Source: Nageia nagi
Lineage: Eukaryota; Pinophyta
NCBI GenBank assembly: GCA_050084985.1
Contig: JBITNC010000002.1
Location: 8,432,001-8,496,000 of the forward strand
Reading direction: 5' to 3'
Length of the DNA: 64,000 bases
Below are positions 33,207-45,333 of the stretch, in pieces; position 1 is the first letter of the stretch; each line of letters begins with the position of its first letter. The notes under the pieces were generated by a model, which saw only the letters and a program-made list of their open reading frames with translations, was not told the origin of the DNA and made no database searches. The position numbers and the translations under genes are program-made.

Positions 33207-33960
33207 ATGTTGAATTCTTATTGAAATCCATATCTATTGTACCTTCTTTCTTAATAAAGTTGTTGAGCACTTTATTTTGTTTGTATACATTACTCATTAG
33301 GTGACTACAAGTTTTGGTTTGGCATCTTATATGATGTCTTATAGTGCATTGCAAATTCAAGTACATAATATCAGGAAAAAAGTTCTTGATGAAACAAGTG
33401 CAGCTCTGTTCATCTGACTTTGTTTCTCTTGATTTATTCACTAGATCGCTTTAGAAACTTTGTTGTGCATACTTTAAAAGTTTCTTATGGTTAGTAAAGT
33501 TATCCTCAAAGGGGAGTGAAGTTTGAATTCTTGTGTTGAATTCATGTTTGTGATGACAACTTTATCCTTAGGAGGATATTTTGTTGTATAGTCTTGATCT
33601 TAATGTACATCTTCATGGTTAGTTCATCTGTGTGAGGAACTCATGGTAAATTTGTTATTTTTGTTATCATTATGAAAGGAATTAATATATGCATTTTGGC
33701 ACTATTTGGTTATCCATATGTGAGAATTTCATATGTGCATATGCTATATTTTTTTATGATGATCAAAACATGTTTTCTAATATACAATAGGTGACTATAA
33801 GTGTTGGCTTGGCATCTTCGTGATGACTTATAGTGCATCATTGATCAGTTTATGGATGGCATTACTTAGTTCATTTATCTTATGATTGATATGAATGTTT
33901 ATATATGCATTTAATTGATCTTATTTATGAGTTTCTTATAGCTTGCAAGTTTCATCTTGA
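33207..33960 (+). other. 3' non-coding region of copia copy 1
   Basis: No open frame. Two diverged copies of a ~60-bp segment occur (33299 on, 'aggtgactacaag'; 33788 on, 'aggtgactataag'), each followed by 'ttatagtgca'. The region is shared with 43877-44630 and, reversed, with 5909-6950, so it belongs to the element rather than to the host. Confidence 0.7.
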
Positions 33961-34053
33961 GACTCACATGTCAACTTAGTGTTGATCAATTCCTAAAGCT
34001 CATGGAGACTCACATGTCAACTTAGTGTTGATCAATTCCTAAAGCTTATAGTG
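33961..34053 (+). repeat. 46-bp tandem repeat at the duplication junction
   Basis: 'gactcacatgtcaacttag', continuing through 'gttgatcaattcctaaagct', occurs twice with period 46 (33961 and 34007). Half of it ('gactcac' to 'gatcaa') belongs to the element's 3' region (44668-44695) and half ('ttcctaaagct') to the start of the unit (22907). The repeat is thus made of junction sequence itself. Confidence 0.9.
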
Positions 34054-34475
34054 CACATTGTCCATGAAAGAGTAGATGCAGATAATGGAATTTGATTGAG
34101 TAAACTTATCAACTCTTGACAATTGATGATTATATGAGTCTATTGAAAAAATAAGAGTAAGGGAAGAAAGAGATAGAAGACCTAAAGTTAAGAAAGAAAC
34201 AATAGACTGAAGAGAGAAAGGCAACAAGGATTCTAGAATTGGAGGTGAAGGAGCAACAAAAAGTGCAAAGATAAATTAAATGCAAAAAATAAGAATAATT
34301 GAGAATTTAGCAATAGAAGGAAAAGGAGGATAAAAAGGAACAACTAAGGCTTCAAAAATAATAGGAGAGAAAAGAAAGAGAGATTGAGATGGCCCATAGG
34401 GAATTGCAATGAGAAAGGAGGTTAAGCAATCCCCTAAACCCATTACTTGAAGATCATCCTTTAATGAGGGATTTT
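34034..34475 (+). pseudogene. Duplicated tail of the pogo-like transposase
   Basis: Matches 22905-23346: the charged C-terminal part with stops, including an EREIEMAHRELQ-like stretch near 34377. The N-terminal and catalytic parts are not present in this copy, and the final part of the tail is deleted. Confidence 0.7.
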
Positions 34476-36848
34476 ATTATATTCTCATCCTTATGGAGTA
34501 CCTTAAATGCAATATTCAATTTTTATCCTTGTATTTTTTAATCAACAGTGGCTTTATATTTTTTGCATATGTTACTGTTACTAACTAAAAACTCATCTAA
34601 GTTATTATAAATAGTTCATTTTGGCCATACATCGCAAATTTTGAGTCTTTCACTTATTTATCTATTGACCCTTTAGAAACTATCATTATGACCTCTATTT
34701 GGTATTTAGGGTGAATGTGGCAAGTTTAGTTGGCAAAATCCATTTTTGAAATCATAATAAAAGAAGAAACTCCTTAGAAACCTCTCCATATTCTTTTATG
34801 CCAATAATTTTTCCACTTACATAAGAAATAATAATCACAATCATTTGATTGAGGACATTTCAATATCAAAACATGTCACTGGTTATTCGATATTTGGCAT
34901 GAATATAATTATCTGATAAACTAACTAGTTCCAATTACAAGGATTGGAAACTATTTATGTAACATCCTCATCACTAAATGGATGATGGTATATGGTCAAA
35001 CTCTTTTAATAGGAAACAAAGAGAAAGCTATTCTTCATGGAAAGAACAAGAATGGTTTGAAACTAATAAAGAGTTGATGTTCTATTCAATACTTGTACAC
35101 ATTAACTCTACCAAGGGCCCAAGACAAATGTAGAGGTCTCATTTACATTAGTGTATGTCTATGACTAGCAGCCAAAGCATAAAAAGATAATATCTTTGAA
35201 ATGCTTAGTAAAAATCTAATTTCAAAAGGATAATATCAAAAACAAATTCTTGAAGAATGTACATGTACCTAGAAGCTTGAATGGAAAATGTTGTTCATTA
35301 ACTATATGATCAAGGAGTTGTAAGTGATTTTAGAGGAATTACATCATTACTTTTTTCCTAAAGACTTTGTCTATATGTGTGATGGTAGAGTATTTCCATT
35401 AACTTGTGAATGTTTCCTAATTCATCAAATAATGGTTGTGATATTTTTTATTTAATATTTTGTCAGACTCTTGTGTTTGTTTTGGTCCTATTCTCCATAT
35501 TTTAGATATTCAAGTAACAACATTTACAAGTTGGTGAGCAAGATCCTGTTCCATACATTATGATCAATTTTTTTCTAAAATAATCACATAGTCAAGTAAG
35601 ATAATCATTTCTTAAGTATTATTATTCTAATTTATTTTTTAGAGTAGAAGCAAAGAGAACAATATAGGTGATGGAAGCAAAGGAACTATAGAGGCTATTC
35701 ATTCTCTAGAATTCTAAAAATCAACAAGTACTTGTAACTATTTTAGTAACCCTAAAAGGGAAATTTAATTTTATAGGCTATAGAAAAGATAAGTGTACTC
35801 TCATTTTTTGAATGAATTTATACTCTATACACCCAAAATAGGGTCTTTGATGAAACCAAGAATTATTTTTCCAAGAGTCCAATCTAAATACTATGATAAT
35901 GGTAACAATAATTCCCATTAAATCCTCCATTTATCTAGGCAAATAGGATGATGTTGGATATACATGATATAATGCAACCACTCACCTAGTGATTGTAGAT
36001 AATTTCCTTGCAACAAAAATTAAATAGTTTTATTAATTGAATGGGTCCTTATTTATTTTTTGATGGTATGTGATTTATCTCATAAATGAAAAGGGAAGTG
36101 TAATTTATTTTATCCTAGTTAACTAATCCTCTGGCCCATTGAATTTAACTCCAACTTTGTCAAAAGCTCCCAAACATTTATTTTTTATGACCACCATCAT
36201 AGAATCAGTAGCTAATTTAAGGGAAAAATAAATCTATTGTATCTTTCTTAAGAGTTGTTTTGTATATTTTAAAGGCCAAAAATAATCATATGATTATAGA
36301 TGTTAGCAACTAACTTCTAGAGTTATGCTTCACATTTTAGATTAGTTTATTTTCCCAAGCTTGTTGCTCATACCTGAGCACACCTAGCTCAGTAACATCT
36401 AATAAAATTCATTTAAAAATAGCATTTTGCAAAATACATGGAGAAATTCAAACATAAATTTCAACAATACTATCTATAAAAAAATAATATTCAAAGTGAT
36501 CATGCAAGTTATTTTTTCTCTCATGATCATGTTACAATGTAACCAATTTAACCATGAATTTTCTTATTTTCTTACAAAGAAAATTCACATTCAACTAAAT
36601 TTCTTTCAAATTTTCTAATATCTTTAATCTAAATGAAAGTATAGTTCCTTTAATGACTTTCCCAATAAAATTTTGTTAAATCCATTTATCAATTTATAAT
36701 ATTTGAATTCATGCATTGATAATATATTTTTCAATAATTTCTTACATTGTACTTGCAATCTATGGCAAGGAGAAACCAAAGATAAAAAAAACTTTTAGTA
36801 CCAGAACAAAACTAATATTGAGGCTGACTAATATTAATGAGCATAATT
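34476..36848 (+). other. Flanking DNA inside duplication copy 2
   Basis: Counterpart of 23763-26128, with no gene recognised. It ends with the same taatt bases before the LTR as copy 1, as expected if flank and element were duplicated together. Confidence 0.6.
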
Positions 36849-37272
36849 TGTTAGAATTTGTAATGTAATATTTTTCTTTAATGTAAATTTACTTAATGCC
36901 TAAAGTATCTTTAGATACCTTAAAGCATTAACGGAATAGAAATAGAATAAGCTTTAACCTTACCCTTGGGTAAAAGGGAGGTTTCATCTTATAAATAGAG
37001 GTGTACCCCTCTCTCTTTGAAATTCAGTTTTGAAGAAGAGTTATGCTATAGGTTTAGGGTTTTGAGAGATAGAAAGAGATTCTATAAGAGAGGTCCTTGA
37101 GAATAAAAAGATCTTGCTTAGTGGATGTACTCCCAAGGAGAGAGAAACCATTTTATATCTTGTGTTCTTTGTGAGATTGGCTTCTATTAATATGCTATTG
37201 TGTTGATGTTGTGAATGCCTTCTTGAGATCTTGGTAGACTAAGAATTAATTTAGAAAGGGTTAATTTCATCA
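36849..37272 (+). repeat. Internal LTR (5' LTR of copia copy 2)
   Basis: 424 bp. It differs from 26129-26562 by about half a dozen substitutions and a 10-bp deletion, and it is followed by the same primer-binding site. Its close match to the first LTR and weaker match to the last one show that it came from the segmental duplication. Confidence 0.9.
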
Positions 37273-37561
37273 AGTGGTATTAGATCCATTATGGTAGGTT
37301 CCTCTTCAACATACTAGAAGGTCCATTCCTCCATCTACATCCTTGTTGAGGTAAAAGATTTATAGAGGTATAACATCCTTCCTTTTCTCTTTCAATTTTT
37401 TGGATTATTTTATATCATATTAATTTTTTTTTGTTAGTTGTGATCTTGAAAATGTGATTTAATTGCTATTTTTTACTAACATTATTTTGTTAGTTGCAAA
37501 TTTATTAAGTAAATTTGCATAATGTATAGCAATAATGTGTTTTTTGAAGCTAACTTTATTG

Positions 37562-37971
37562 TGTTAATTATAATTTTAAAATATAGCAATAATGTGTTAT
37601 TATAACTTAAATTTGCAAGTTTCTACTTAATGTAGATATGGTTTAAAGCATTCCAATTTTTTGATTATAATGTTATCATTGCAATTTTTTTACAATACTA
37701 ATATGTTTGTAAAAATAAAATTGCATGCAAATTATAATGTGTTTTTAAAAATACATATATATCTGTGTCTGTGTGTGTGTATTTTTAAAAATATATTAGA
37801 ATTTGCATGCAATTTTATTTTTACAAACATATTAGTATTGTAATAAAATTGCAATAATAACATTATAATCAAAAAATTGGAATACTTTAAACCATATCTA
37901 CATTAAGTAGAAACTTGCAAATTTAAGCTATAATAAAACATTATTGCTATATTTTAAAATTATAATTAACA
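37562..37971. repeat. Long inverted repeat in the retroelement leader, copy 2
   Basis: Counterpart of 26852-27260, with the same arms and GT-rich loop and only a few differences. Pairing within each copy is still nearly complete. An open frame across it on the plus strand is a by-product. Confidence 0.85.
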
Positions 37972-38102
37972 TTATTATATATATATATATATATATATAT
38001 AATACAAACTTAATGATTTTTTTAATTAAAAAAAACTATATTTTTTTTAAACATATTTTTTTAATATAAAAGAGGAAAGTTTTTTCTCTAAAAAATAATA
38101 GA

Positions 38103-38138
<36 letters not shown>

Positions 38139-38760
38139 AAAAAAATTATTTTATTTTTTTAAGTTTTTTTTAAAAAGAAAACACACACACAATAAGGTGT
38201 GGTGCACTGCCAGCCAAGGGGTGCTGCCTTAGATAACGCACGACCAACCTAAAGGGCAAAGCATGACCAACCAATGGGTGCTACTCTAGGTGGCATGTGA
38301 CATGATCATGGGGTAGTGCACAGCCAACTCAACGGGCTTGCCATGCAACCCCTTTATAGGGGATGCACCCTTTCACTAGCCTCCACACCAACCAATCTAA
38401 CACCTTTTTATCACCCTCTCCTACCATGAACTCCCTTTTCGCCCAATCCTTTCAAGCACATCCCCCCCTCTCAACCTTAGCACTTGATTGAGTAGTGCAA
38501 TGGACTTTGGTGTCTTGTTGGGCTGGAGATAAATAAATAGCATTCACCCTAGCTCTTGTTGTAAGGGACAAAAAAATAGATACAGTTTTTTACTTATGGA
38601 TTGCATTTTTTTTAGCAAGTTTCTTTTTTTAGTAAGTAATTTTTTTTTAAAAAAAGGAAAGGATTTTAGCAAGTTTAAGGGAGGTGTGAATTTGTTATTT
38701 TTTAATATGAGATAAAGACCTATAGTCATTATTTTTACAATATATATATATAGGTTATTT
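37972..38760. repeat. Simple repeats in the leader, copy 2
   Basis: (AT)n at about 37975-38001, (TTA)n at about 38107-38135 and a short (AT)n at about 38741-38753, at the positions of the copy 1 repeats but with different lengths. Confidence 0.7.
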
Positions 38761-39924
38761 TTTTAATTTTTTAATTGTAGACTTAAACTATTACCTATTT
38801 TTTAAGCATGGATTAAATAAAAACTTATATTTTAATGTGCATATTTTTAAATGTATGATGAGAATTTTTAGCATACATTTTACTTTTAAAGGGGGAATTT
38901 ATTTTTCCTAAATGAATTTACTTACAATGCATTTTAGGATTATTTTTCTAATGCATCCATAATTATTTTCTACTATTATTATGCACCTATGTGGATGGTT
39001 CAAAGTTTACTTTAAATGTTGTCTAGCTATGATATTGCTATAGTCTTAAGCAATTTCTTATGATAAATTGCAATTTTTTAAGTATCATTTCTAAATAAAA
39101 AGAGGGGATAATTCATCATTTTATTTAAAAATAATGAACCTATGTAAAGAGATCCACTAAGGGTTGTGAAAAAACCCATTGGAATCTTAGGCTCATACTT
39201 ATGGATGATGTTTATAATGATTTTCATTTTAAAGTACTTTATGTTTTACATACATATTTGTTATGTACATTTACTTTATTTGCAATGTATGTAAACATTA
39301 AAAATGCTTCCCCTAAAATGAGTATATCCACACATTTATTCTACAACATGACTTGTTTAGGGAGCCATGCGGTGAGGATAAGGTAGACTAGAGAATTTAG
39401 TTTGACAATCCAAGTGATGAAAAGTCTATACTTCTTAATTTCCCTTAAGTCCTTTGTTGGTCTGGATTTAACTCCACGTAGGTGGACAGGCATGTGTATA
39501 GTGATACCACATGTCCATCCATCCATTCAGAGATTATCCTCATAATCTAGGAGCAAAATTAAAAACTTAACCAAGATAATAAATTGGCTGATCCAACATA
39601 CATTACAAACTTGAAAAATAGCTAGTACTTCTCCTTGTGAGAGTCTATTATTACCCAAGGAGAATTGGTTGAGGATTGGTAGGACCTGGACTCCTTACGG
39701 TCATCTAGGTGAAGGCCTAATTTTAGACAAAAATTAAGCCTTAACTCTTCCCTCTCTATGATTATATTTGGTGATGAAGATGTTGGATGAATGATTATAA
39801 TTCTTGTTAACAATTTAAGCATTTGATTTATTCAATTCAAACATGTATTTGTATGAATAATATTTTTTTTTAAATCTAACTTGTATGCTTAAATTTTTTA
39901 TTATCTTCATATTATTTTGTAGCA

Positions 39925-42900
39925 ATGGAAGATTCTTTTACACCCAAGCATATCCTAGATGGTTCCAACTATGGTATTTGGAAACCTAAGATGAAAGCAA
40001 AAATTTAAGCATAAAAACTTTGGATGATTGTTACTGAAAACCAAGTTGCTCCATCAGGGGAGAAGGAACTTGAAGCTTATAATACAAATAATTATTTTGC
40101 AATTTCAATGATCTTTTATGATGTTTTAGATAAAATCCTCCTCATGATATCTTCTTCAAACTTTGGAAAAAAAGCTTGGGGTAAATTGAAGAGTATTTAC
40201 CTTGTCACCAAATTCTCCAATTGGTTCACCATTCTTCAAAATTTACTAGAATCACATCAAGAGAAAAATGAAATTATGGCAATATATCTAAATAAGGTTG
40301 TTAATCTTAGGACCCAGCTTGTGGGGTGTGTTACATCATCCTTCAGATCCTCTCTATTAAATTTAGTCACTTTATGACTAAATTTTGAAACAAGGCTTGA
40401 TGATAAAAAAGAAGTATTCTCCTTGAAAAATTTGTTAAGGCTTCTTTTGAAACATGAGGAAACACTTAACAATAAAGTGTTGAACCCTTATCCTAAGGAA
40501 CATTCTATGGCACTATAACCAATGAAGCTTCACTTAAAAAAGAAGAGTTATAACCAAAAGAAGGGTTCTCATGATCTGAAAAAGAACATCAAGAAAAAGT
40601 GGAAAAAAGAAGCATTATGACCCTGATAAGATAAGAAAATACAAATCCAAATTTGATGGAAATTACAATTTCTAAATTTGATGGAAATTATAATTTCTAT
40701 GGCATCTATGGTCATAAGGAAGCTAATTGCTACAAGAAAAAAAAAAAGAACAAGGTGAAAATTGTAATTTTTGTGGCATATATGGCCATAAGGAAGCTAA
40801 TTTCTTTAAGAAAAAGAAATATCAAGGTGAAAAAGTATCTAAAAAATCAAATAAATCTAATAACAAAAAGAAGAACAAGAATTATGCTTATGTTGTTACT
40901 TTTTACTCCAAGTCTCACACCTTTTCAAATGATTGGATTATTGATTTTGGATGCACTAATCACATGTGTTTCAAAAAGAATAAGTTTGAAAATTTTTATA
41001 AGTATAAAAAAGATGTAGTTATAATAGGTGATAATATAATCCTTGAAGTTCATGGTATTAGGAGCGTGTTGATACAAAAAAATATTCTTGAGAATGTGTT
41101 TTATGTGCCAAAACTCCTTATGAATCTCCTTTTTGTAATTCATGTTGCAAGAAAAATGTACTCTTTTGAGTTTAACTCACACTCTTGGTGCATAAAAAAT
41201 GGTCTTACCACTTTGGTGAAAGGTTCAGTAAAAGATGACATGTAGATTGTAGATCAATATCCAACAAAGATGTGCCTTGCAACTAATGTTTTCTCTAAAT
41301 ACAATCTTTGGCACCATCGATTAGGCCACCATAACCACAAGAACATTCAAGTTATGAAAGATCAAGAACTTGTGAAAGGTTTACCTACAATATCACCCAC
41401 AATTGGTCTCTATGAGAAGCACATCCTAGGAAAAATGAATCAAAAAATATTTTCAAAATATAAGGCAACTAGAGCAACTCTTACTCTTCAACTTATGCAT
41501 TTAGATTTGATGGGTCCATTTTTTACTAAGTCTCTTGGGGATGTCTTATGTCTTATCTTTTATCGATGAATTCAGCAAGATGACATTTTATTATCTTCTA
41601 GAGCACAAGGATCAAATCTTTTATAGGTTCAAAGATTTCAAAGCCTTGGTTGAAAATCAATTTGGATTCAAAATCTAGATGTTAAGATCTGATAATGGGG
41701 GTGAGTATACTAGCACTGAATTTAATAATTATTATGCTAAGTATAGAATCAAGAGGTAGTTTTCAATTCCTTACACTCTTCAATAAAATGGAGTTTCCAA
41801 AAGAAAGAATAGGTCCATTAAAGAAATAGCAAGATGTATGTTGGGAGATCTTTCTAGCTTCTTATGAGATGAAGCTATAAATATTGTAATCTATATCCTA
41901 AACAAGTTTCCTATGAAAGGAGTTGAAGGCAAAACACTGTATGACGCATGGAAAGGAAAGAAACCTAACATTTCTCACTTTAGAGTATTTAGTTTTTTAT
42001 GCTTATACCTTTGTTGTTCCAAATAAAAGAAAGAATTTGGATAAGAGATCTAAAAAATACATCTTTGTGGGCTATGATAATCAGCATGGAGGTTACAAGC
42101 TCTATCTATCTTCCTCTAGAGTAGTTTTGTGTTAAGGGATGTAAAGTTTAATGAATTTTCTAAAAATCTACTTTTTTTGAAAACCTACATGAGGTTGATG
42201 ACTCTTCTATTGCACCTAACTGGATGGATGTTAGTGTGGATATGTCACCTAAGGAACAAAACTCTCCAACATAAAGGATAACTAGAAGTATGACCATTAA
42301 TAAATCCTTATTTGTAAAAATTGATAGTAAGAATGAGCCCTCATCCTTTAAAGAAGCTTCAAAGCATGAGTGTTGGATGAATGTAATGAATGTGGAGTAT
42401 GAGACTCTAATGAAGAATCAAACTTAGGATTTGGTTTCTTATCTCAATGATCAAAATGTGATTGGTAATAAATGGATTTACAAGGTCAAATATAATTTAG
42501 TTGGAGAGATTAAGGAATACAAAGCAAGGTTAGTAGCCAAGGGTTTTGCTTAAAAATATGGAGTTGATTATGAGGAAACCTTTACTCCAGTGGTCAAGAT
42601 GCCTAATGTTAGGGTGATCCTTACTCTTTCAATAACTCAAGGATGGAAATTTTTTTAAATTGATTTCAAAAATGCTTTTTTCAATGGTGATTTGGATGTG
42701 AAAATCTACATAATCCAACTAAAAGGGTTTGTTGTGCAAGGCAAAGACTTATTTGTTTGCAAGCTAAAGAAGTCTTTGTATGGACTTAAGCAAGCACCTC
42801 AATCTTGGTACAATAAGATTTTAGAATACTTTGAGGATATTGGTTTTTCTAGATGTGTCTCTAACATTAATCTTTATTTCCTCAACCAAGTACAATAATG

Positions 42901-43876
42901 GATCTTGATTCTTCTCTATATGGATGATCTATTGATTATAGGGAATAATATAGTCCTTATCCAAAAGTGCATATCCAAACTCAAGAAAACTTTTGAAATG
43001 ATATACCTTAGTCTATTACACTACTACCTTGGTATGCAAGTGTACCAATATAAGGACTATACTTACCTTACTCAATCCAAGTATATATCAGATATCTTGC
43101 AAACATTTGGAATGGAGGAGTGCAAACCTATTTCAATCTAATTCTCTCATGGAATCACTTTATCTCTTAGTTCCAACTCTCAATTGATAGATGCTATGGA
43201 TTACAAGCAACTTATTAGTAGTCTTCTTCATTTGAATATCTCTAGGTTAGATAATGCCTTTACCATGAATTTGATGGCTCACTTTATGTAGAAGCCATAT
43301 GTTGAGCACCTCAATGTTGTTAAGCAAATTTTGAAGTAAGTTGCAGGAACTAAGAATCTTACTTTCAAGTATGATAATTTTTCCTTATTTATTATCTTCG
43401 AATTCTTAGATTTTGACTATGGGGGAGTTAGAGATGACATAAATTCAACCTTTGCTTATGTGTTTAGCATTGATTCAAGTGTTATCTCTTGGGCCTCTAA
43501 GAAGTAGCTTACTACTACTCTCTCCACCAAAGAAGCTAAATATCATGTGATATCATTTGCAACCCAATAATCCATTTAGTTGATGTATTTTTTGAAAGAA
43601 ATTAGATATGAGCAAGTTCATCCATATCACATTTGTTTAGATAATTAGTTAGCTATTGCTTTAGCAAAGAATCCAATTTTTCATCAATGAATAAAGCACA
43701 TAGAAATCCAAGCCAACTTTATCAGGGAGAAGGTTCTAGATGGTCTTCTACACTTACAATATTGTCCATCCATACTAAACTTTACTAATTTGTTCACCAA
43801 GCACATTCCTAAAGCTCAATTCTACAATCTTCAAGATTCTATTAGGTTGGTTAAGTTGCCCTCAAAAAGGGATTAA
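39925..43876 (+). pseudogene. Copia gag-pol, copy 2, inactivated
   Basis: Same domain order as the first copy: gag from 39925, zinc knuckle, protease with DFG in place of DSG (about 40943), LWHHRLGHH (about 41310), integrase, reverse transcriptase with YMDD (about 42922), RNase H ending at 43876. It shares most stops with copy 1, for example in the integrase, before the first RT aspartate region, and in RNase H. It has its own changes: no stop in the gag segment near 40160, a new stop near 41245 (before IVDQYPTK), a T insertion near 41995 and a new stop near 43138. Not functional. Confidence 0.9.
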
Positions 43877-44882
43877 ATGTTGAATTCTTATTGAAATCCA
43901 TATCTATTGTACCTTCTTTCTTAATAAAGTTGTTGAGCACTTTATTTTGTTTGTATACATTACTCATTAGGTGACTACAAGTTTTGGTTTGGCATCTTAT
44001 ATGATGTCTTATAGTGCATTGCAAATTCAAGTACATAATATCAGGGAGAAAGTTCTTGATGAAACAATTGCAGCTCTATTCATGTGACTTTGTTTCTCTT
44101 GATTTATTCACTAGATCGCTTTAGAAACTTTGTTGTGCATACTTTAAAAGTTTCTTATGGTTAGTAAAGTTATCCTCAAAGGGTATTGAATTTTGAATTC
44201 TTGTGTTGAATTCATGTTTGTGATGACAACTTCATCCTTAGGAGGATATTTTGTTGTATAGTGTTGATCTTAATGTACATCTTCATGGTTAGTTCATCTG
44301 TGTGAGGAACTCATGGTAAATTTGTTATTTTTGTTATCATTATGAAAGGAATAAATATATGCATTTTGGCACTATTTGGTTATCCATATGTGAGAATTTC
44401 ATATGTGCATGTGCTATATTTTTTAATGATGATCAAAACATGTTTTCTAATATACAATAGGTGACTATAAGTATTGGCTTGGCATCTTCGTGATGACTTA
44501 TAGTGCATCATTGATCAGTTTATGGATGGCATTACTTAGTTCATTTATCTTATGATTGATATGAATGTTTATATATGCATTTAATTGATCTTATTTATGA
44601 GTTTCTTATAGCTTGCAAGTTTCATCTTGATAATGCAGGTTACTTACGAGTGGGCAAGCTCATGGAGACTCACATGTCAACTTAGTGTTGATCAACTACA
44701 CTTTATAGTGAAACCAATTATGGTTAATAATGTATTGTAAACCATTCTTTAAAATGGTTTAATGGTGAGTTTCAAATTAAGATCTTGCTTATTTCTCAAA
44801 TATGTAAAAGTTCTCATCTCCAATTTTATCTCTATGGAGGAGAACTCTCTTTTTCTTCCTCTATGCTCTATCCCAATATTAC
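43877..44882 (+). other. 3' non-coding region of copia copy 2
   Basis: About 1 kb without open frames, complete to the polypurine tract. It contains the undisturbed version of the duplication breakpoint ('gggcaagctcatggagact' at 44652, 'gttgatcaactaca' at 44687). Confidence 0.7.
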
Positions 44883-44894
44883 ATTAAGGGGGAG
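44883..44894 (+). other. Polypurine tract
   Basis: ATTAAGGGGGAG directly before the 3' LTR, the expected plus-strand priming site of a copia element. Confidence 0.75.
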
Positions 44895-45333
44895 TGTTAG
44901 AATTTGTAATGTAATATTATATAATATTTTTTTTAATATAAATTCACTTAATGCTTAAAGTATCTTTATATACCTTAAAGCATTAAGAGAATAAAAATAG
45001 AAAAATCTTTAACCTTTTACCCAAGGTAGGTTAAAGAGTGGGTTTCATCTTATACATAAAGGTGTACCCCTCTCTCTTTGTAATTAAATTTTGAAGAAGA
45101 GTTATGCTATAGGTTTAGGGTTTGGAGAAATAGGAAGAGATTCTATAAGAGAGGTCCTTGAGAATGAGAAGATCTTGGTTAGTGGACGTACTCCCAAGAA
45201 GGGAGGAACCACTTTATATCTTGTGTTCTTTGTGAGATTGGATTCTATTATTATGCTATTGTGTTGATGTTGTGAGTGCCTTCTTGAGATCTTGGTAGAC
45301 TAGGAATTAATTCAGCAAGGGTTAATTTGATCA
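44895..45333 (+). repeat. 3' LTR of the plus-strand copia element
   Basis: 439 bp, TGTTAGAATTTG to GATCA. Compared with the first LTR it has many scattered substitutions and a rearranged segment near 45010-45040. That divergence is far more than between the two duplicated LTRs. Confidence 0.9.

Larger units (their letters stand above)
26129..33960 (+). mobile_element. Ty1/copia retrotransposon, copy 1, lacking its 3' LTR
   Basis: Organisation: 5' LTR, primer-binding site (26565-26577), a 2.7-kb leader with a large hairpin and simple repeats, decayed gag-pol (29254-33206), and about 750 bp of 3' non-coding DNA. It breaks off at the duplication junction before any polypurine tract or 3' LTR. 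The same 3' non-coding family is seen reversed at 5909-6950. The element is clearly dead. Confidence 0.9.
22905..34033 (+). repeat. Segmental tandem duplication, copy 1 (~11.1 kb)
   Basis: From 'aattcctaaagcttatag' at 22905 the sequence matches 34034 onward almost base for base, with an offset of 11129 falling to about 10720 after a ~407-bp deletion in copy 2 and 10670 in the coding region. The unit covers the pogo tail, 2.5 kb of flank, an LTR, the leader and the whole gag-pol of a copia element, and ends in its 3' non-coding part. By eye the copies agree at roughly 98-99% of positions. Complementary small indels show that neither copy is simply ancestral. Confidence 0.95.
34034..44696 (+). 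repeat. Segmental tandem duplication, copy 2 (~10.7 kb)
   Basis: Begins in the pogo tail like copy 1 and ends at 'gttgatcaa' (about 44695), where copy 1 instead returns to the unit start. Compared with copy 1 it lacks about 407 bp (equivalent to 23348-23762), and it keeps about 50 bp missing near 27620 and about 34 bp missing near 33960 in copy 1. It continues directly into the rest of the retroelement and its 3' LTR. Confidence 0.95.
36849..45333 (+). mobile_element. Ty1/copia retrotransposon, copy 2, with both LTRs
   Basis: LTR (36849-37272), leader, decayed gag-pol (39925-43876), 3' non-coding region, polypurine tract ATTAAGGGGGAG (44883-44894) and 3' LTR (44895-45333). The base sequence after the 3' LTR, tagtt, matches the taatt before the first LTR with one mismatch. 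This fits a single original insertion later stretched by the tandem duplication. Confidence 0.9.
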
